This document shows positions 7,586-16,980 of a stretch of 64,000 nucleotides of DNA, piece by piece. The stretch spans positions 355,418 to 419,417 of the forward strand of contig NZ_JAUORV010000001.1 of the NCBI RefSeq assembly GCF_030548205.1, in the 5' to 3' direction. The notes under the pieces are model-generated. The model did no database searches. It saw only the letters and a list, made by a program, of their open reading frames with translations, and had not been told where the DNA came from. The position numbers were made by a program, and so were the translations under genes. How positions within the stretch are numbered: position 1 is the stretch's first letter; the number at the start of each line of letters is the position of its first letter. The DNA comes from Aliiglaciecola sp. 3_MG-2023. Lineage in GTDB: Bacteria; Pseudomonadota; Gammaproteobacteria; Enterobacterales; Alteromonadaceae.

Positions 7586-9826
7586 TCAATTAGGTTGTTG
7601 AATAGTTGTTCGACAAATTAACGTGTTGTCGGTTTCAAGATCATCTCCCCAAATAAACTGTGCGTCTTTGTTCCAGTTTATTTCATCATAACCATCTTTT
7701 GGTCCTACCATTGCTGCAGTATGTTCAGTCGCATTTGGCCAAGTTGAGTCGTCAAAATCAGCATCCATCCAATTAGTAGGTGCTTCTTTAGACATAAAAG
7801 TACAATACCCTTCACCTGCAACCGGATTAGATTCTTGCTCGCATAATTTATTAAGTGGCGCACGATGAAGCACTTCACACTTCCAACTGCTATCGGTAAC
7901 CGAAACTACAGTATTCGTATCTATATCAGTAATTTGCATGATAAACCCACCATCACCCATTTGCTGATTTCTGGCACCGATATATTCTAAACCTGAGTCG
8001 TTCTGCTTAAAGTCTTTGAGGATTAAATTAAGCTGAATAGGGTAATTTGCAGAGAAAGTAACACTCTCAGCATTAAACGAACGCTCAGTTGTAATTGGGA
8101 CTGAATCTTCAATTAGCAGGTTTTCATCGACATAAGCGGCAAACCAATTATCAGCCCACGCTTCTAGTTTCAAATGATGTTCACCTGAAATTTCACGATT
8201 AACGGACTGCACTGTTGTTAACTTAGATTTAGTTGTAGGCTTAGGTTTAACTTCGCTTTGATCACCGTTCCTGCAAAAGGTCCCTTCTTCAACCTTTCCA
8301 CCACTACTAATAGTTTTTTGTTTAAAGTCGTAACAGCCATCTCTTTTAGTTGATGGGCTGTAAGTCGTAAAATAGTCTTCATTTTGGTATGAATAAGCCA
8401 TAGTACGACTGCCATTTTCAGACTCAGTGTAGGTTAAGTTCTCTACACCACTAGCAGGTGGCCGAAGATCTGCTCTAATACCTTGTGTATCACCACTTAA
8501 CGGAGCAACTCTAGGCAACTTAGTGGTATCAATCTCCCCCACTAGACATTGAATAATATAAGGTGGTGTTGCCGAGGTTTGGTAGCGATAACCAAAGTTA
8601 TCATCTGCTTGGCCGTTACAACTATCTAAGTCACCCTCGGCGATTTCACTACCATCTGGGTTTTTATCAGCATAAAGTGGATAGCCATCGTATGCCCAAC
8701 CAATAATGGCATCCGATTCTCGATTTTTCATGGTATCGATCATGCACGTAGGTGTTACATGATAGTGATAGTCATCACCTCTTCCAGAGTGACCACCACA
8801 GATATCAAGTTGCCCTAATGCTAAGGTATCGTGTTTAGCATCGTATTGACTTACATCTAATTCGCCTTGGGATGAGTAATCGTAAATAGGCACTCCATTT
8901 ACTGCCACGCCAACGGCAGCATCAATAGTTGTTAATTTTTCGGCCTTTTTAGGTTGCAGTTTAATAGGCGCTGCATAACCTTCTGCCGGCACTGGAACTT
9001 GCTCATTAGTACCTGTAATGCCTGTCATCATCTCATGTTGTGGATAAGTATTAGATACAATATAGGCATAATCTTGATCGCAAATAACCGTCACGCCTTG
9101 CTCAAATCCAGCGTCACTTATCGACTGTTGAATTTTTTCACATCGAGCTGAATCAATATTGACAGACAAATCAGGTTGGATAAATGATGGAGGGTTTGGT
9201 CGATGTTCTGTACTAGGTTGTATTCTTGGCGCACCAGTTGGTTTGATATTATCAACATCTCGTTCGGTATTATTATTACTGCGCTGATAACTAACCGTTA
9301 ACTGCGCAGAGCCTAAGGTGAGATCCTGCATTGCAGCTAAAAGTGTTGCACGGTCTACTTTTTCTTTTTCATCTAAAGCTAGTGGTGCAGATAAAGCATA
9401 AATTGTGTAGATATAGCTTTTCTTACCAGGACCTTTTGAGCAAGGTGGCGCATATGCATTTAAATTATTTACACTGTTAGTACCCAATACGCCAAGGGTT
9501 TCATTACTATTGACATGTGTTACATCAGCACTGATGTTGTACATAGTCCAATACCAATGCACACCATCTGGCGCATTATGATGCATAATTAGCGCGTATG
9601 ACTGGGTGGATTCTGGGGCACCACTCCAACTTAATGGTGGATTAACACGTTCTCCATCACAAGTATAAGTAATAGGTAAATTACCGCCATCCACCATATC
9701 AGAGCTTGTTAATACAAACTCACTAACATTAGATTGCATCTGAGATTGACGACTATCATTATGACAAGCACTTAGCGAAAAGCCGCACACAACAACGAAT
9801 AAAGACCACCACATAATTTTCATCAT
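7586..9826 (-). CDS. PEBP (YbhB/YbcL)-YHYH multidomain lipoprotein
   Basis: 746 residues. A lipoprotein signal ends with the lipobox LSAC (acylated C21). Residues about 35-185 are a YbhB/YbcL-type PEBP domain (VNPPLSWSGAP, DGVHWYWTMYNI). The middle, about 215-460, is a YHYH domain containing the CGGHSGRGDDYHYHVTPTC motif near residue 350 and GWAYDGYPLYAD. The last 200 residues form a further beta-rich domain (W.DADFDDSTWP) reminiscent of galactose-binding folds. YHYH proteins are usually stand-alone exported proteins, so the PEBP fusion is unusual. It is the first gene of a cluster ending with a two-component system. No enzymatic role can be assigned. Confidence 0.85.
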   Translation of the reverse strand: MMKIMWWSLFVVVCGFSLSACHNDSRQSQMQSNVSEFVLTSSDMVDGGNLPITYTCDGERVNPPLSWSGAPESTQSYALIMHHNAPDGVHWYWTMYNISADVTHVNSNETLGVLGTNSVNNLNAYAPPCSKGPGKKSYIYTIYALSAPLALDEKEKVDRATLLAAMQDLTLGSAQLTVSYQRSNNNTERDVDNIKPTGAPRIQPSTEHRPNPPSFIQPDLSVNIDSARCEKIQQSISDAGFEQGVTVICDQDYAYIVSNTYPQHEMMTGITGTNEQVPVPAEGYAAPIKLQPKKAEKLTTIDAAVGVAVNGVPIYDYSSQGELDVSQYDAKHDTLALGQLDICGGHSGRGDDYHYHVTPTCMIDTMKNRESDAIIGWAYDGYPLYADKNPDGSEIAEGDLDSCNGQADDNFGYRYQTSATPPYIIQCLVGEIDTTKLPRVAPLSGDTQGIRADLRPPASGVENLTYTESENGSRTMAYSYQNEDYFTTYSPSTKRDGCYDFKQKTISSGGKVEEGTFCRNGDQSEVKPKPTTKSKLTTVQSVNREISGEHHLKLEAWADNWFAAYVDENLLIEDSVPITTERSFNAESVTFSANYPIQLNLILKDFKQNDSGLEYIGARNQQMGDGGFIMQITDIDTNTVVSVTDSSWKCEVLHRAPLNKLCEQESNPVAGEGYCTFMSKEAPTNWMDADFDDSTWPNATEHTAAMVGPKDGYDEINWNKDAQFIWGDDLETDNTLICRTTIQQPN

Positions 9827-9909
9827 TTAACTCCCCTAGAGGTTTTAATTAGGCGCAGAAATAATACTTTGTAGCTTAACAATCAAATGTGAGTCAATTA
9901 TGTAGCTGC

Positions 9910-9966
9910 GAAAATTAAACATGGACCAAATTAAACATGGACAGCCATAATTAACATGGACAGCCA
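9910..9966. repeat. Left repeats of the REP-type transposase unit
   Basis: Three direct copies of TTAA(A)CATGGAC occur at about 9915, 9931 and 9951; the last two extend to ATGGACAGCC. The core TGGACAG reappears in inverted orientation in the right repeats at 11194-11354. They are probably recognition sites of the transposase. Confidence 0.65.
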
Positions 9967-10031
9967 AAAACTAGACTACAAGGTTAACCACATAAACTAT
10001 GCTTAAGTATTCTTAATTCAGGGAATGAATT

Positions 10032-11000
10032 ATGCCATTGCCACGGAAGCGCCAAATCAGTCTTACAGACACCCCTTATTATCATTGCGTATCCCGTTGT
10101 GTTCGACGGGCTTTTTTGTGTGGCGAAGATAAACTGACAGGAAAAAGCTATGAGCATCGTCGCCAATGGGTGGAAGACAGATTGTTATTTTTGACCACGG
10201 TCTTTGCCATTGACGTGTGTGCTTATGCGGTGATGAGTAATCATACTCATGTGGTGTTACATGTTAATTCTGGCAAAGCAAAACATTGGACGGACAAAGA
10301 GATAGCCCGGCGCTGGCATATGCTTCACAAGGGCACGCTGCTTTCACAGAAGTTCACATCTAAGCAAGCTGCTGAACTGATTGAGGCAGAGCTCAGTGAC
10401 GCTGAACGCATCACACTCCAATCGACTTTATCCGTTTATCGAAGTCGATTAATTGATATCAGCTGGTTTATGCGAGAATTGAATGAGCCTATTGCCCGAC
10501 AAGCAAACCAAGAAGATAATTGTACGGGACATTTTTGGGAAGGGCGATTCAAGTCACAAGCCCTGTTGGATGAGCATGCTTTAGCTGCATGTATGGTGTA
10601 TGTAGATTTAAATCCAATACGCGCTAAAATGGCAACCACCCCAGAATCATCTCATCACACCAGCATAAAGCGCCGCATTCATGATTTTAAAAAAGGGTAT
10701 CAGCCAACGACCCTCATGCCTTTTGTTGGTAACCTGCAACAGCCACAACCGTATGGATTAACATTCGACTTAGTCGACTATCTAAAATTAGTGGACCTAT
10801 CGGGTCGCAATATCAATCCTGACCAGCGAGGGGCAATAGATATGTCTGAATCGCCCATATTGCAACGCTTAGGATTCGATGAGCACACCTGGCAAGATAT
10901 GTTTTTAACCTTTGAAACACATTTTAGTGTGGCAGCCGGACAAACAGACACTTTAAAGCACTACAAACGAAAGCGTCGGCAAACGAGTACATTGGGTTAA
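10032..11000 (+). mobile_element. REP-associated (Y1/HUH) transposase gene, 322 aa
   Basis: The protein begins MPLPRKRQISL..TPYYHCVSRCVRR, has the HUH-type metal motif NHTHVV near residue 75, GHFWEGRFKSQ, and the catalytic-tyrosine block YVDLNPIRAKM near residue 190. These match the large TnpA_REP-like group of IS200-family transposases common in Alteromonadales. All key residues are intact, so it may be active. Such enzymes cut and rejoin single-stranded DNA at hairpins and do not make target duplications. The start ATG at 10032 is near GGGAATG. The short TGGACAG repeats on both sides may be its substrates. Confidence 0.88.
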
Positions 11001-11561
11001 CGCCTCCTCTTAAATCACTTTTCATTTCAGGTATTTTTTCACAAGAAGCAGGTTTAGCATCGCGCCAAATTCATCTCAATGATGCTCAGTCACCAGAAAT
11101 CGATGATTGCCGTATCTATTTACCTAAAATTCGAGCGCGATAAGACATTTTGTTGACCCTCCAATTCTAATCGTAAGCCACAATTGCAATTATCTGAAAA
11201 GATGCCTGTCCAAATACAAAAATCCCTGAAAAGATGCCTGTCCAAATACAAAATCCTCCAATTCTAATCGTAAGCCACAATTGCAATTATCTGAAAAGAT
11301 GCCTGTCCAAATACAAAATCAATTACCTGAAAAGATGCCTGTCCAAATACAAAAATCAGACCACGTTGAATAATTTAAGACTGTGGTTTATTCTTGCCAT
11401 CGAATGAGATGAAATTTTTAGCCTGAATCAAAATTATCAACCTAGGGATCCCCCTTTTTAAACTGAGTATTTTTGATCCAAGTAAGCAGGTTTCCAGTAT
11501 CTAATCTAATGTTTCATTAAATTCACATTATACTCCCACTTATTTCTGGAATCTTGGCGTC
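11001..11561. other. Intergenic region with repeat array and a possible gene remnant
   Basis: It contains four copies of a 28-bp repeat (listed separately) and a 38-codon open stretch ending at a TAA at 11142. Its translation (end: DDCRIYLPKIRAR) looks protein-like but has no start codon; it may be the tail of a gene broken by the element. The last 200 bp hold only the promoter region of the next gene. Confidence 0.45.
11158..11354. repeat. Four copies of a 28-bp repeat with a 97-bp tandem duplication
   Basis: The 28-mer starting CTGAAAAGATGCCTGTCC begins at 11194, 11226, 11291 and 11327. In addition, 63 bp at 11158-11220 are repeated exactly at 11255-11317 (97-bp period). The inner TGTCCA is the inverted form of the TGGACA repeats on the left of the transposase, so the array is probably the right end of that mobile unit. 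Confidence 0.8.
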
Positions 11562-13313
11562 ATGTTGTTAGAAAATGAACTGTTACTAGAAATAATTGAA
11601 CAACTCCCTATCGCAGTGTTCGCCAAAGACCCAAATGACAATTATCGATTTGTTATTTGGAATAAAAAAATGGCCTCCCTTTTTGAGAACCCCCGTGAGA
11701 ACGTCATCGGAACCTCAGATTTTGATTTTTTTAATGATATTGAAGAAGCGAAAAAATTCAGACAAATAGATGAAGATGTGATGGCTCAGGGGAAAGTTAT
11801 TGATATTCAAGAAGAGGTAACAACTTCCCATGGCGTCATTACCTGTCACACCTTAAAATTGCCCCTTGTACTTGCCGATGGTCGCAAGTTATTGGTCGGT
11901 ATTATAGACGACATCACAGAAGAAACGGCGAATAAAAAACAGCTTTATGAGTATAGCCATAAGCTGGAATCACTGGTAGAAAAACGCACTTTACAGTTAC
12001 AAGACTTAGCTAACCGAGACTCATTGACGGGATTAGGAAATCGTAGTTTTCTACTAACAGAGATAAAATCAGCCATCAAGGATCGCCCCCTATCTGATGA
12101 GTTTGCGATCATTTTCATCGATCTTAATGGATTCAAATTAATTAATGATAGTTATGGCCATCGATTGGGAGATGATCTATTACGTCTAGTTGGACAACGG
12201 CTAGAGAGCTTTAGAAACCAAGCACCAGTCATTGCACGCTTAGGTGGTGATGAGTTTGTACTAACAGTAAATACAGGAGACACCAGCGCTTTAAAAGTTT
12301 TCGCTGAATCTCTTAAAGATGTTTTGTCTGCCCCTTTCTTGATACGCAACCATAGTTTTGAAATTAGCTGTGCAGTTGGCATTAGCATTTGGCCTCACAA
12401 TGGTCGAGAAGCGACCTTTTTATTGCAAACTGCTGATATGGCAATGTACAACGTCAAACATTCAAAGGTTAAAAATAAACACTACCAGTTTTACGACGAA
12501 AAAATGTTAGCCCTTAGTCAGCGCAAATTTGAACTCCAACAAAGTTTACGCAAAGCCATAGCGAATGATGAAATGTATTTGGTTTTGCAACCACAGTTTA
12601 GACTTGATGAGCATAACTCTATGTCTGGTGCTGAGGTTTTATTGCGCTGGAAATCCGAAAAATTTGGCAACGTGTCTCCTTCAGAATTTATCCCCATCGC
12701 GGAAAAATCAGGATTGATGGTGGATATTAATGCCTGGATATTGGAAAGAAGCTGTTGCTTAATCAAACAGCTGCATGATGAGTTTTCTCACCTGCCAAGA
12801 ATTAGTATCAATTTATCAGGCGATGAAATTAGTGTTGGCTTAGCAAAACGCTTGAATAAGCAATTAGAGCAATATCAACTACCAGCAAAAACACTAACGT
12901 TAGAGATTACTGAAGCACAATTGGTGAATTTTAGTGAAGCGGTGCTCTTGGAACTCGAACAGTTGCGCCACCAAGGTATTCGAATCTCCTTAGATGATTT
13001 TGGTACCGGATATTCCGCAATGTCGTATCTATCTTCATTGGAGTTCGATGAAATTAAAATAGATCGGTCTTTTGTTTGCAAAATAGTCAATGATAAAAAA
13101 ACAGCATTGCTCGCTCGCGCTATGGTGAGTATGGCCCACGCGTTAGAAAGTGATGTTGTCGCAGAAGGCGTTGAAACACAAGAACAGTTAACAATGCTTA
13201 AAGGGATGAGAGTAGACATTGTTCAAGGCTATCTCCTAGGCAAACCCATGAGCTACCAAGAACTATGCTCGCATATTAGCTCGGGTAAATTCCCTCTATC
13301 TGAATCCCTCTAA
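11562..13313 (+). CDS. PAS-GGDEF-EAL cyclic-di-GMP enzyme
   Basis: 583 residues, no membrane segments. An N-terminal PAS domain (about 5-125) is followed by a short coiled coil, a GGDEF domain (about 145-300) with an intact GGDEF at 228-232, and an EAL domain (about 320-575). The EAL motif is EVL (E358), with NLS, LEITE, DDFGTGYS (478-485), KIDRSF, EGVET and QGYLLGKP, so all metal and catalytic positions look present. The inhibitory RxxD site ahead of GGDEF is absent. It is probably either bifunctional or mainly a phosphodiesterase, cytosolic, with the PAS domain sensing a small ligand or redox state. Confidence 0.93.
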   Translation: MLLENELLLEIIEQLPIAVFAKDPNDNYRFVIWNKKMASLFENPRENVIGTSDFDFFNDIEEAKKFRQIDEDVMAQGKVIDIQEEVTTSHGVITCHTLKLPLVLADGRKLLVGIIDDITEETANKKQLYEYSHKLESLVEKRTLQLQDLANRDSLTGLGNRSFLLTEIKSAIKDRPLSDEFAIIFIDLNGFKLINDSYGHRLGDDLLRLVGQRLESFRNQAPVIARLGGDEFVLTVNTGDTSALKVFAESLKDVLSAPFLIRNHSFEISCAVGISIWPHNGREATFLLQTADMAMYNVKHSKVKNKHYQFYDEKMLALSQRKFELQQSLRKAIANDEMYLVLQPQFRLDEHNSMSGAEVLLRWKSEKFGNVSPSEFIPIAEKSGLMVDINAWILERSCCLIKQLHDEFSHLPRISINLSGDEISVGLAKRLNKQLEQYQLPAKTLTLEITEAQLVNFSEAVLLELEQLRHQGIRISLDDFGTGYSAMSYLSSLEFDEIKIDRSFVCKIVNDKKTALLARAMVSMAHALESDVVAEGVETQEQLTMLKGMRVDIVQGYLLGKPMSYQELCSHISSGKFPLSESL

Positions 13314-13740
13314 TTCAATTCTAGTTGATAGCAAGACCAAGTACATTCATTTGAGGTGCCTTCAAGCTTCAATTGAGTCACATTTTGGGGTAAATCATTT
13401 GTAATATCCGTAACCAGTTTTTGCATCTATGTAAACGCAGGGTAAACGAAATGGATTGTTCGTACACTATGCTTTACGTGTTTTGAGAGATAGGATGATC
13501 ACCAGGAATTATGCGCCCTAGAGCATAGAATTCTTGAACCTGCATAGCGTATAATCATGCCATCAAATAATAAAAAACAGGTCAATCTTTAAGGTTGATA
13601 CGTTTGCCGTAGTCGGCTTTTCATTGAAAGCAATTTTCCTACAAGCATTAAACTGACCTTAGCACCTCGATTGTGCTAGCGGTCATGGTTTGGTATTTCG
13701 TTTAGTGGCCTCGGTCACAACAATCTAAAAAAGGTTTGCT
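13314..13740 (+). promoter_or_regulatory. Leader region of the MFS gene, possibly structured
   Basis: There is no gene in this 427 bp. AGGTCA at 13579-13584 can pair with TGACCT at 13654-13659, enclosing smaller hairpins such as TCAATC/GGTTGA. A further stem AGCAC/GTGCT lies at 13661-13677. This could be a folded 5' leader controlling the exporter, but it matches no riboswitch I know, and the pairing may be chance. Confidence 0.3.
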
Positions 13741-14934
13741 ATGTCTACTCAACAGTCTGCTCAGGTTGCAACGGTTTGGCCGATTCTTATTATGGCACTT
13801 GGCACCTTTGTATTGGGGTTAACAGAATTTTCATCCATGTCGATGCTGCCATTAATCGCAGAATCTTACACGGTTGCGCCTTCTCAAGCTGGGAATGTCA
13901 TCAGTGCATATGCCATTGGCGTTGTGATCGGCGCCCCCTTGTTTATGTTGTTAACCAATAAAACCAACCGGCGAACAGCGCTAATTTTATTTGTGGCGAT
14001 GATGTTTATTGGCAATGGCTTGAGCGCAATTGCATCCAGCCTACCTGAATTAATCGCTTACCGCGTACTCTCCGGATTACCGCACGGAGCTTATTTTGGT
14101 ACTGCATTACTCATTGCTGCGAGCATGGCACCTAAGGGTAAACGCGCAAGTTATATGTCAAAAGTGTTTGCCGGACTTACCATTGCAACTATTGTGGGTG
14201 TTCCAATGGCAACCTTAATTGGCCAATCGATGAGTTGGCGAGTGTGTATGGCAATCGTTGCGGTACTGTCATTAGTGACTTTGGTACTCATTTATTACTT
14301 AGTGCCAAGTTGCCCAGTGAAGAATCCCTCTAAACTCCGTGAAGAGTTCAGCGTACTGAAGAACAAGTTGGTGTGGTCTATATCCGGAATTATTTTCGTA
14401 GGCTTTGGTGGCGTCTTCTGCATTTATACTTATTTGGCCGATACCATTATCAATGTAACAGAAACCCCAGTTATTACTATTTCTATTGCTATGATGATGT
14501 TTGGTGTTGGCACCACCATTGGTAATTTGGTGATCAGTAAACTAGCTGATCATGCCCCTATCAGTACCACGGGTATGGCATTGCTATGCAGTATTGGTAT
14601 TTCGGTGATGTATGTATTTGCCGCTGGGAACATTTGGTGGTTGTACATTACGGTGTTTTTACTAGGCGCTAGTGTAGGCCTTGCTGCGGTTATTCAGTCG
14701 ATGCTACTCGATGTCTCACCCAAAGGCCATGCTATGATTGGAGCGCTGGTGCAATGTGCCTTTAATACCGCTAATGCAATTGGACCTATGGTGGGCGGCG
14801 CTATGCTAGCCTCAGGTGCCAGCTTTAACGAAGTGGGTTATGCTTCAGCCATGCTTTTCTTCGGTGGATTTATTATGTGGGCATTGAGTTATATGCAAAT
14901 GCGCAACCGCGATCCAATCCCAGCAACTTGCTAA
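13741..14934 (+). CDS. MFS transporter, AraJ/DHA1 type
   Basis: 397 residues with about 12 membrane helices. The first helix carries GTFVLGLTEF, helix 4 has RVLSGLPHGAYFG, and TNKTNRR forms the loop between helices 2 and 3. The PHG(A)xFG motif is characteristic of the AraJ/sugar-efflux and drug:H+ antiporter (DHA1) branch of the major facilitator superfamily. It probably exports a small organic compound by proton antiport across the inner membrane. AAGG lies 6-7 bases ahead of the ATG. A GST-family gene follows in the same direction by about 100 bp, which suggests a joint role in detoxification. The substrate is unknown. Confidence 0.9.
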   Translation: MSTQQSAQVATVWPILIMALGTFVLGLTEFSSMSMLPLIAESYTVAPSQAGNVISAYAIGVVIGAPLFMLLTNKTNRRTALILFVAMMFIGNGLSAIASSLPELIAYRVLSGLPHGAYFGTALLIAASMAPKGKRASYMSKVFAGLTIATIVGVPMATLIGQSMSWRVCMAIVAVLSLVTLVLIYYLVPSCPVKNPSKLREEFSVLKNKLVWSISGIIFVGFGGVFCIYTYLADTIINVTETPVITISIAMMMFGVGTTIGNLVISKLADHAPISTTGMALLCSIGISVMYVFAAGNIWWLYITVFLLGASVGLAAVIQSMLLDVSPKGHAMIGALVQCAFNTANAIGPMVGGAMLASGASFNEVGYASAMLFFGGFIMWALSYMQMRNRDPIPATC

Positions 14935-15036
14935 CTATTAACTTAACCCGTTAAAACAGGCGTTTGGCCGCGACAGCTTTGATTTTTGAGAAGGCACAAC
15001 GTATAAGAAACGTCTATTTTTTTGAAAGGATATACC

Positions 15037-15726
15037 ATGACCATCACGCTGTATGAATTATCAGGCGCTGATCGCAGTTTACGTTTCGCTCCCCATTGCT
15101 GGAAATCAAAATTGGCACTGCAGCATAAGCAACTCAGTTTTGGAACTGAGCCAGTTTGGTTTACGGAAAAAGAAAAATTTGCTCTCTCAGGGCAGCCTTT
15201 ATTGCCGGTTATTACTGATGCAGATAAGGTAGTGAGTGACTCTTGGGAAATTGCACAGTATTTAGAAAGTACCTATCCAAATAAACCCAGTCTATTTGCT
15301 AACGAAGAAGCCAAAGCGCAGGCAGAATCATTCCACCAATGGGTGTCCTCAGTTTTATCGAAGCATATTCCTGGGATCATCATTTTAGATCTATTCAATA
15401 TCATTGCCGAGCAAGACAAAGAATACTTCCGCACATCAAGAGAAGCGCGCCTGGGCACGAGTTTAGAAGAGTTTGCTGCCACCCCAGAGAAGCACATTCA
15501 AAACTTACAAACGGAGCTTGCTCACGCAAGGGATTTACTAAAAAATAAAATGTATTTTGGTGGTGACAAACCAGACTACAGAGATATTTGTTTACTCGGT
15601 ACTTTCCTGTGGATTGCCAGCAGCGGCACCTCTGATTTCTTAGCAAAAGATGACGTAATTTATTCTTGGTATCAACGGGTACTGGAGGATTATCGCGAAG
15701 TTATACCAACCTCTATTAGCGCCTAG
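15037..15726 (+). CDS. Glutathione S-transferase family protein, LigE/LigF-like
   Basis: The ATG at 15037 is chosen because AAAGGA lies 7 bases upstream and the protein then starts directly with the first beta strand (MTITLYELSGADRS). It has 229 residues. The N-terminal thioredoxin-like domain contains FAPHCWKSKLAL and LPVITDADKVVSDSWEIAQYLE, the usual glutathione-binding QPLLPV and DS segments. The C-terminal helical domain covers about 90-229. The opening ADRS.RF.PHCWK is typical of the beta-etherase-like branch. It likely conjugates or cleaves an organic substrate with glutathione in the cytoplasm and may work with the upstream exporter. Confidence 0.87.
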   Translation: MTITLYELSGADRSLRFAPHCWKSKLALQHKQLSFGTEPVWFTEKEKFALSGQPLLPVITDADKVVSDSWEIAQYLESTYPNKPSLFANEEAKAQAESFHQWVSSVLSKHIPGIIILDLFNIIAEQDKEYFRTSREARLGTSLEEFAATPEKHIQNLQTELAHARDLLKNKMYFGGDKPDYRDICLLGTFLWIASSGTSDFLAKDDVIYSWYQRVLEDYREVIPTSISA

Positions 15727-15889
15727 GCAGTTTTATCAACCTGGTTATCATGTCAGACTCATTGGGATCCATTGAGCCTGACATCGCTTGTATACTATTT
15801 ATAAGTCGTTTAAATCAGTTGCTGGCTTTAAAAATCGATGCCTTCACTCATTATTTGATACTGTGTTCAACGGCTCGAAAAAAAATGCT

Positions 15890-16783
15890 TCAGTACAAGT
15901 CAGCAAAGGCATCTTCAATGGTGGTAAAATTGAAGGTAAATGCATTCTCTTGCAGTCTTTTCGGGATTACCCGCTGCCCGTAGATTAATAAATCTGCCAT
16001 TTCACCCATTGCGAGTTTTAATGCAAATTTAGGCGTACACAAGATACAGGGTCTGTGCAGTGCTGAAGCAAGTGCATTAGAAAAATCTATATTGGTCATC
16101 GGGTTAGGCGCGGTGAAATTATAAACACCCGAGCAATCCGAATGCTGAATTAGGTGTACAATGCCTCTCACCATATCATCTATATGGATCCACGACATAT
16201 AGTGTTTACCGTTACCAATTGGTCCTCCTAAACCCAGCTTAAATGGCAGTTCCATTTTTGCTAACGCACCGCCATGTTTGGCTAACACAATGCCTGTTCG
16301 TAAAACACATACACGGGTTTTATCAGTTTCAATTTCAAGGGCTAATGTTTCCCAAGTTGCGCACAACTCATGACTGAATTCGATATTCGGTTTGTCAAAA
16401 CTTTCATCAATGATTTGGCTATCTTGGCGTCCATAAAAACCAATGGCAGAACCACTCACCAGCACTGACGGCGGGCTATCACTGGCGGCAAATAATTCGC
16501 CTAACTGCCGCGTAATGTCCCAGCGACTATTTTCTAAAAGAGCCTTTTGTTCGGCGCTCCAGCGTTTATTCACTATGGGTTCGCCGGCTAAATTAATCAC
16601 GCCATCAAACTCATCAAGATTGTTCAAAGCGGCAAGCTCAGTAATAAAGGTGAGCCCAGTGCCTAGTTTTTCCTCAGCGAGTTGGGGATGTCTAGTCAAT
16701 ACCGTTATTTGGTTATCGCCTTTGAGTTGCTCAACCAACTTAGCCCCTATCAGCCCACTGCCACCTGTAATAAGCAAATTCAT
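15890..16783 (-). CDS. TIGR01777 family NAD-dependent epimerase (YfcH-like)
   Basis: 297 residues. It has a Rossmann fold with the dinucleotide motif TGGSGLIG at 7-14, GVINLAGEPI, the GSAIGFYGRQDSQIIDE segment that replaces the usual YxxxK catalytic region, and a C-terminal domain ending with the PKRLQE..F.F motif. Length and motifs fit the extended-SDR family that includes E. coli YfcH and plant SULA-like proteins. The substrate is unknown. The gene is monocistronic and convergent with the GST gene. The reading frame is complete. Confidence 0.9.
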   Translation of the reverse strand: MNLLITGGSGLIGAKLVEQLKGDNQITVLTRHPQLAEEKLGTGLTFITELAALNNLDEFDGVINLAGEPIVNKRWSAEQKALLENSRWDITRQLGELFAASDSPPSVLVSGSAIGFYGRQDSQIIDESFDKPNIEFSHELCATWETLALEIETDKTRVCVLRTGIVLAKHGGALAKMELPFKLGLGGPIGNGKHYMSWIHIDDMVRGIVHLIQHSDCSGVYNFTAPNPMTNIDFSNALASALHRPCILCTPKFALKLAMGEMADLLIYGQRVIPKRLQENAFTFNFTTIEDAFADLY

Positions 16784-16980
16784 CTGGTTTTCCTTTATTT
16801 GTTTTTAAGTAAAGCGATGCAAAAGGGATCAATAATTCATCGTAATGATAAGTTTAGCTCCCTTCGATTTTATGGCAAATTCAGCGTCAACTTACATGGA
16901 ATAATCCAAAGTATAATAGATGCACCACATTCACTGAGTTAAAATCCGCCTATAAATTTGTGTCTAAAAGGTTGTTAGTA

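Noticed and set aside
9916..9966. CRISPR-like array from the short repeats near the transposase
   Set aside because: The repeats are too short and too close, there are no unique spacers and no cas genes.
15750..15988. Two overlapping plus-strand ORFs after the GST gene
   Set aside because: They run into the 3' end of the TIGR01777 gene on the other strand and lack ribosome sites and family patterns.
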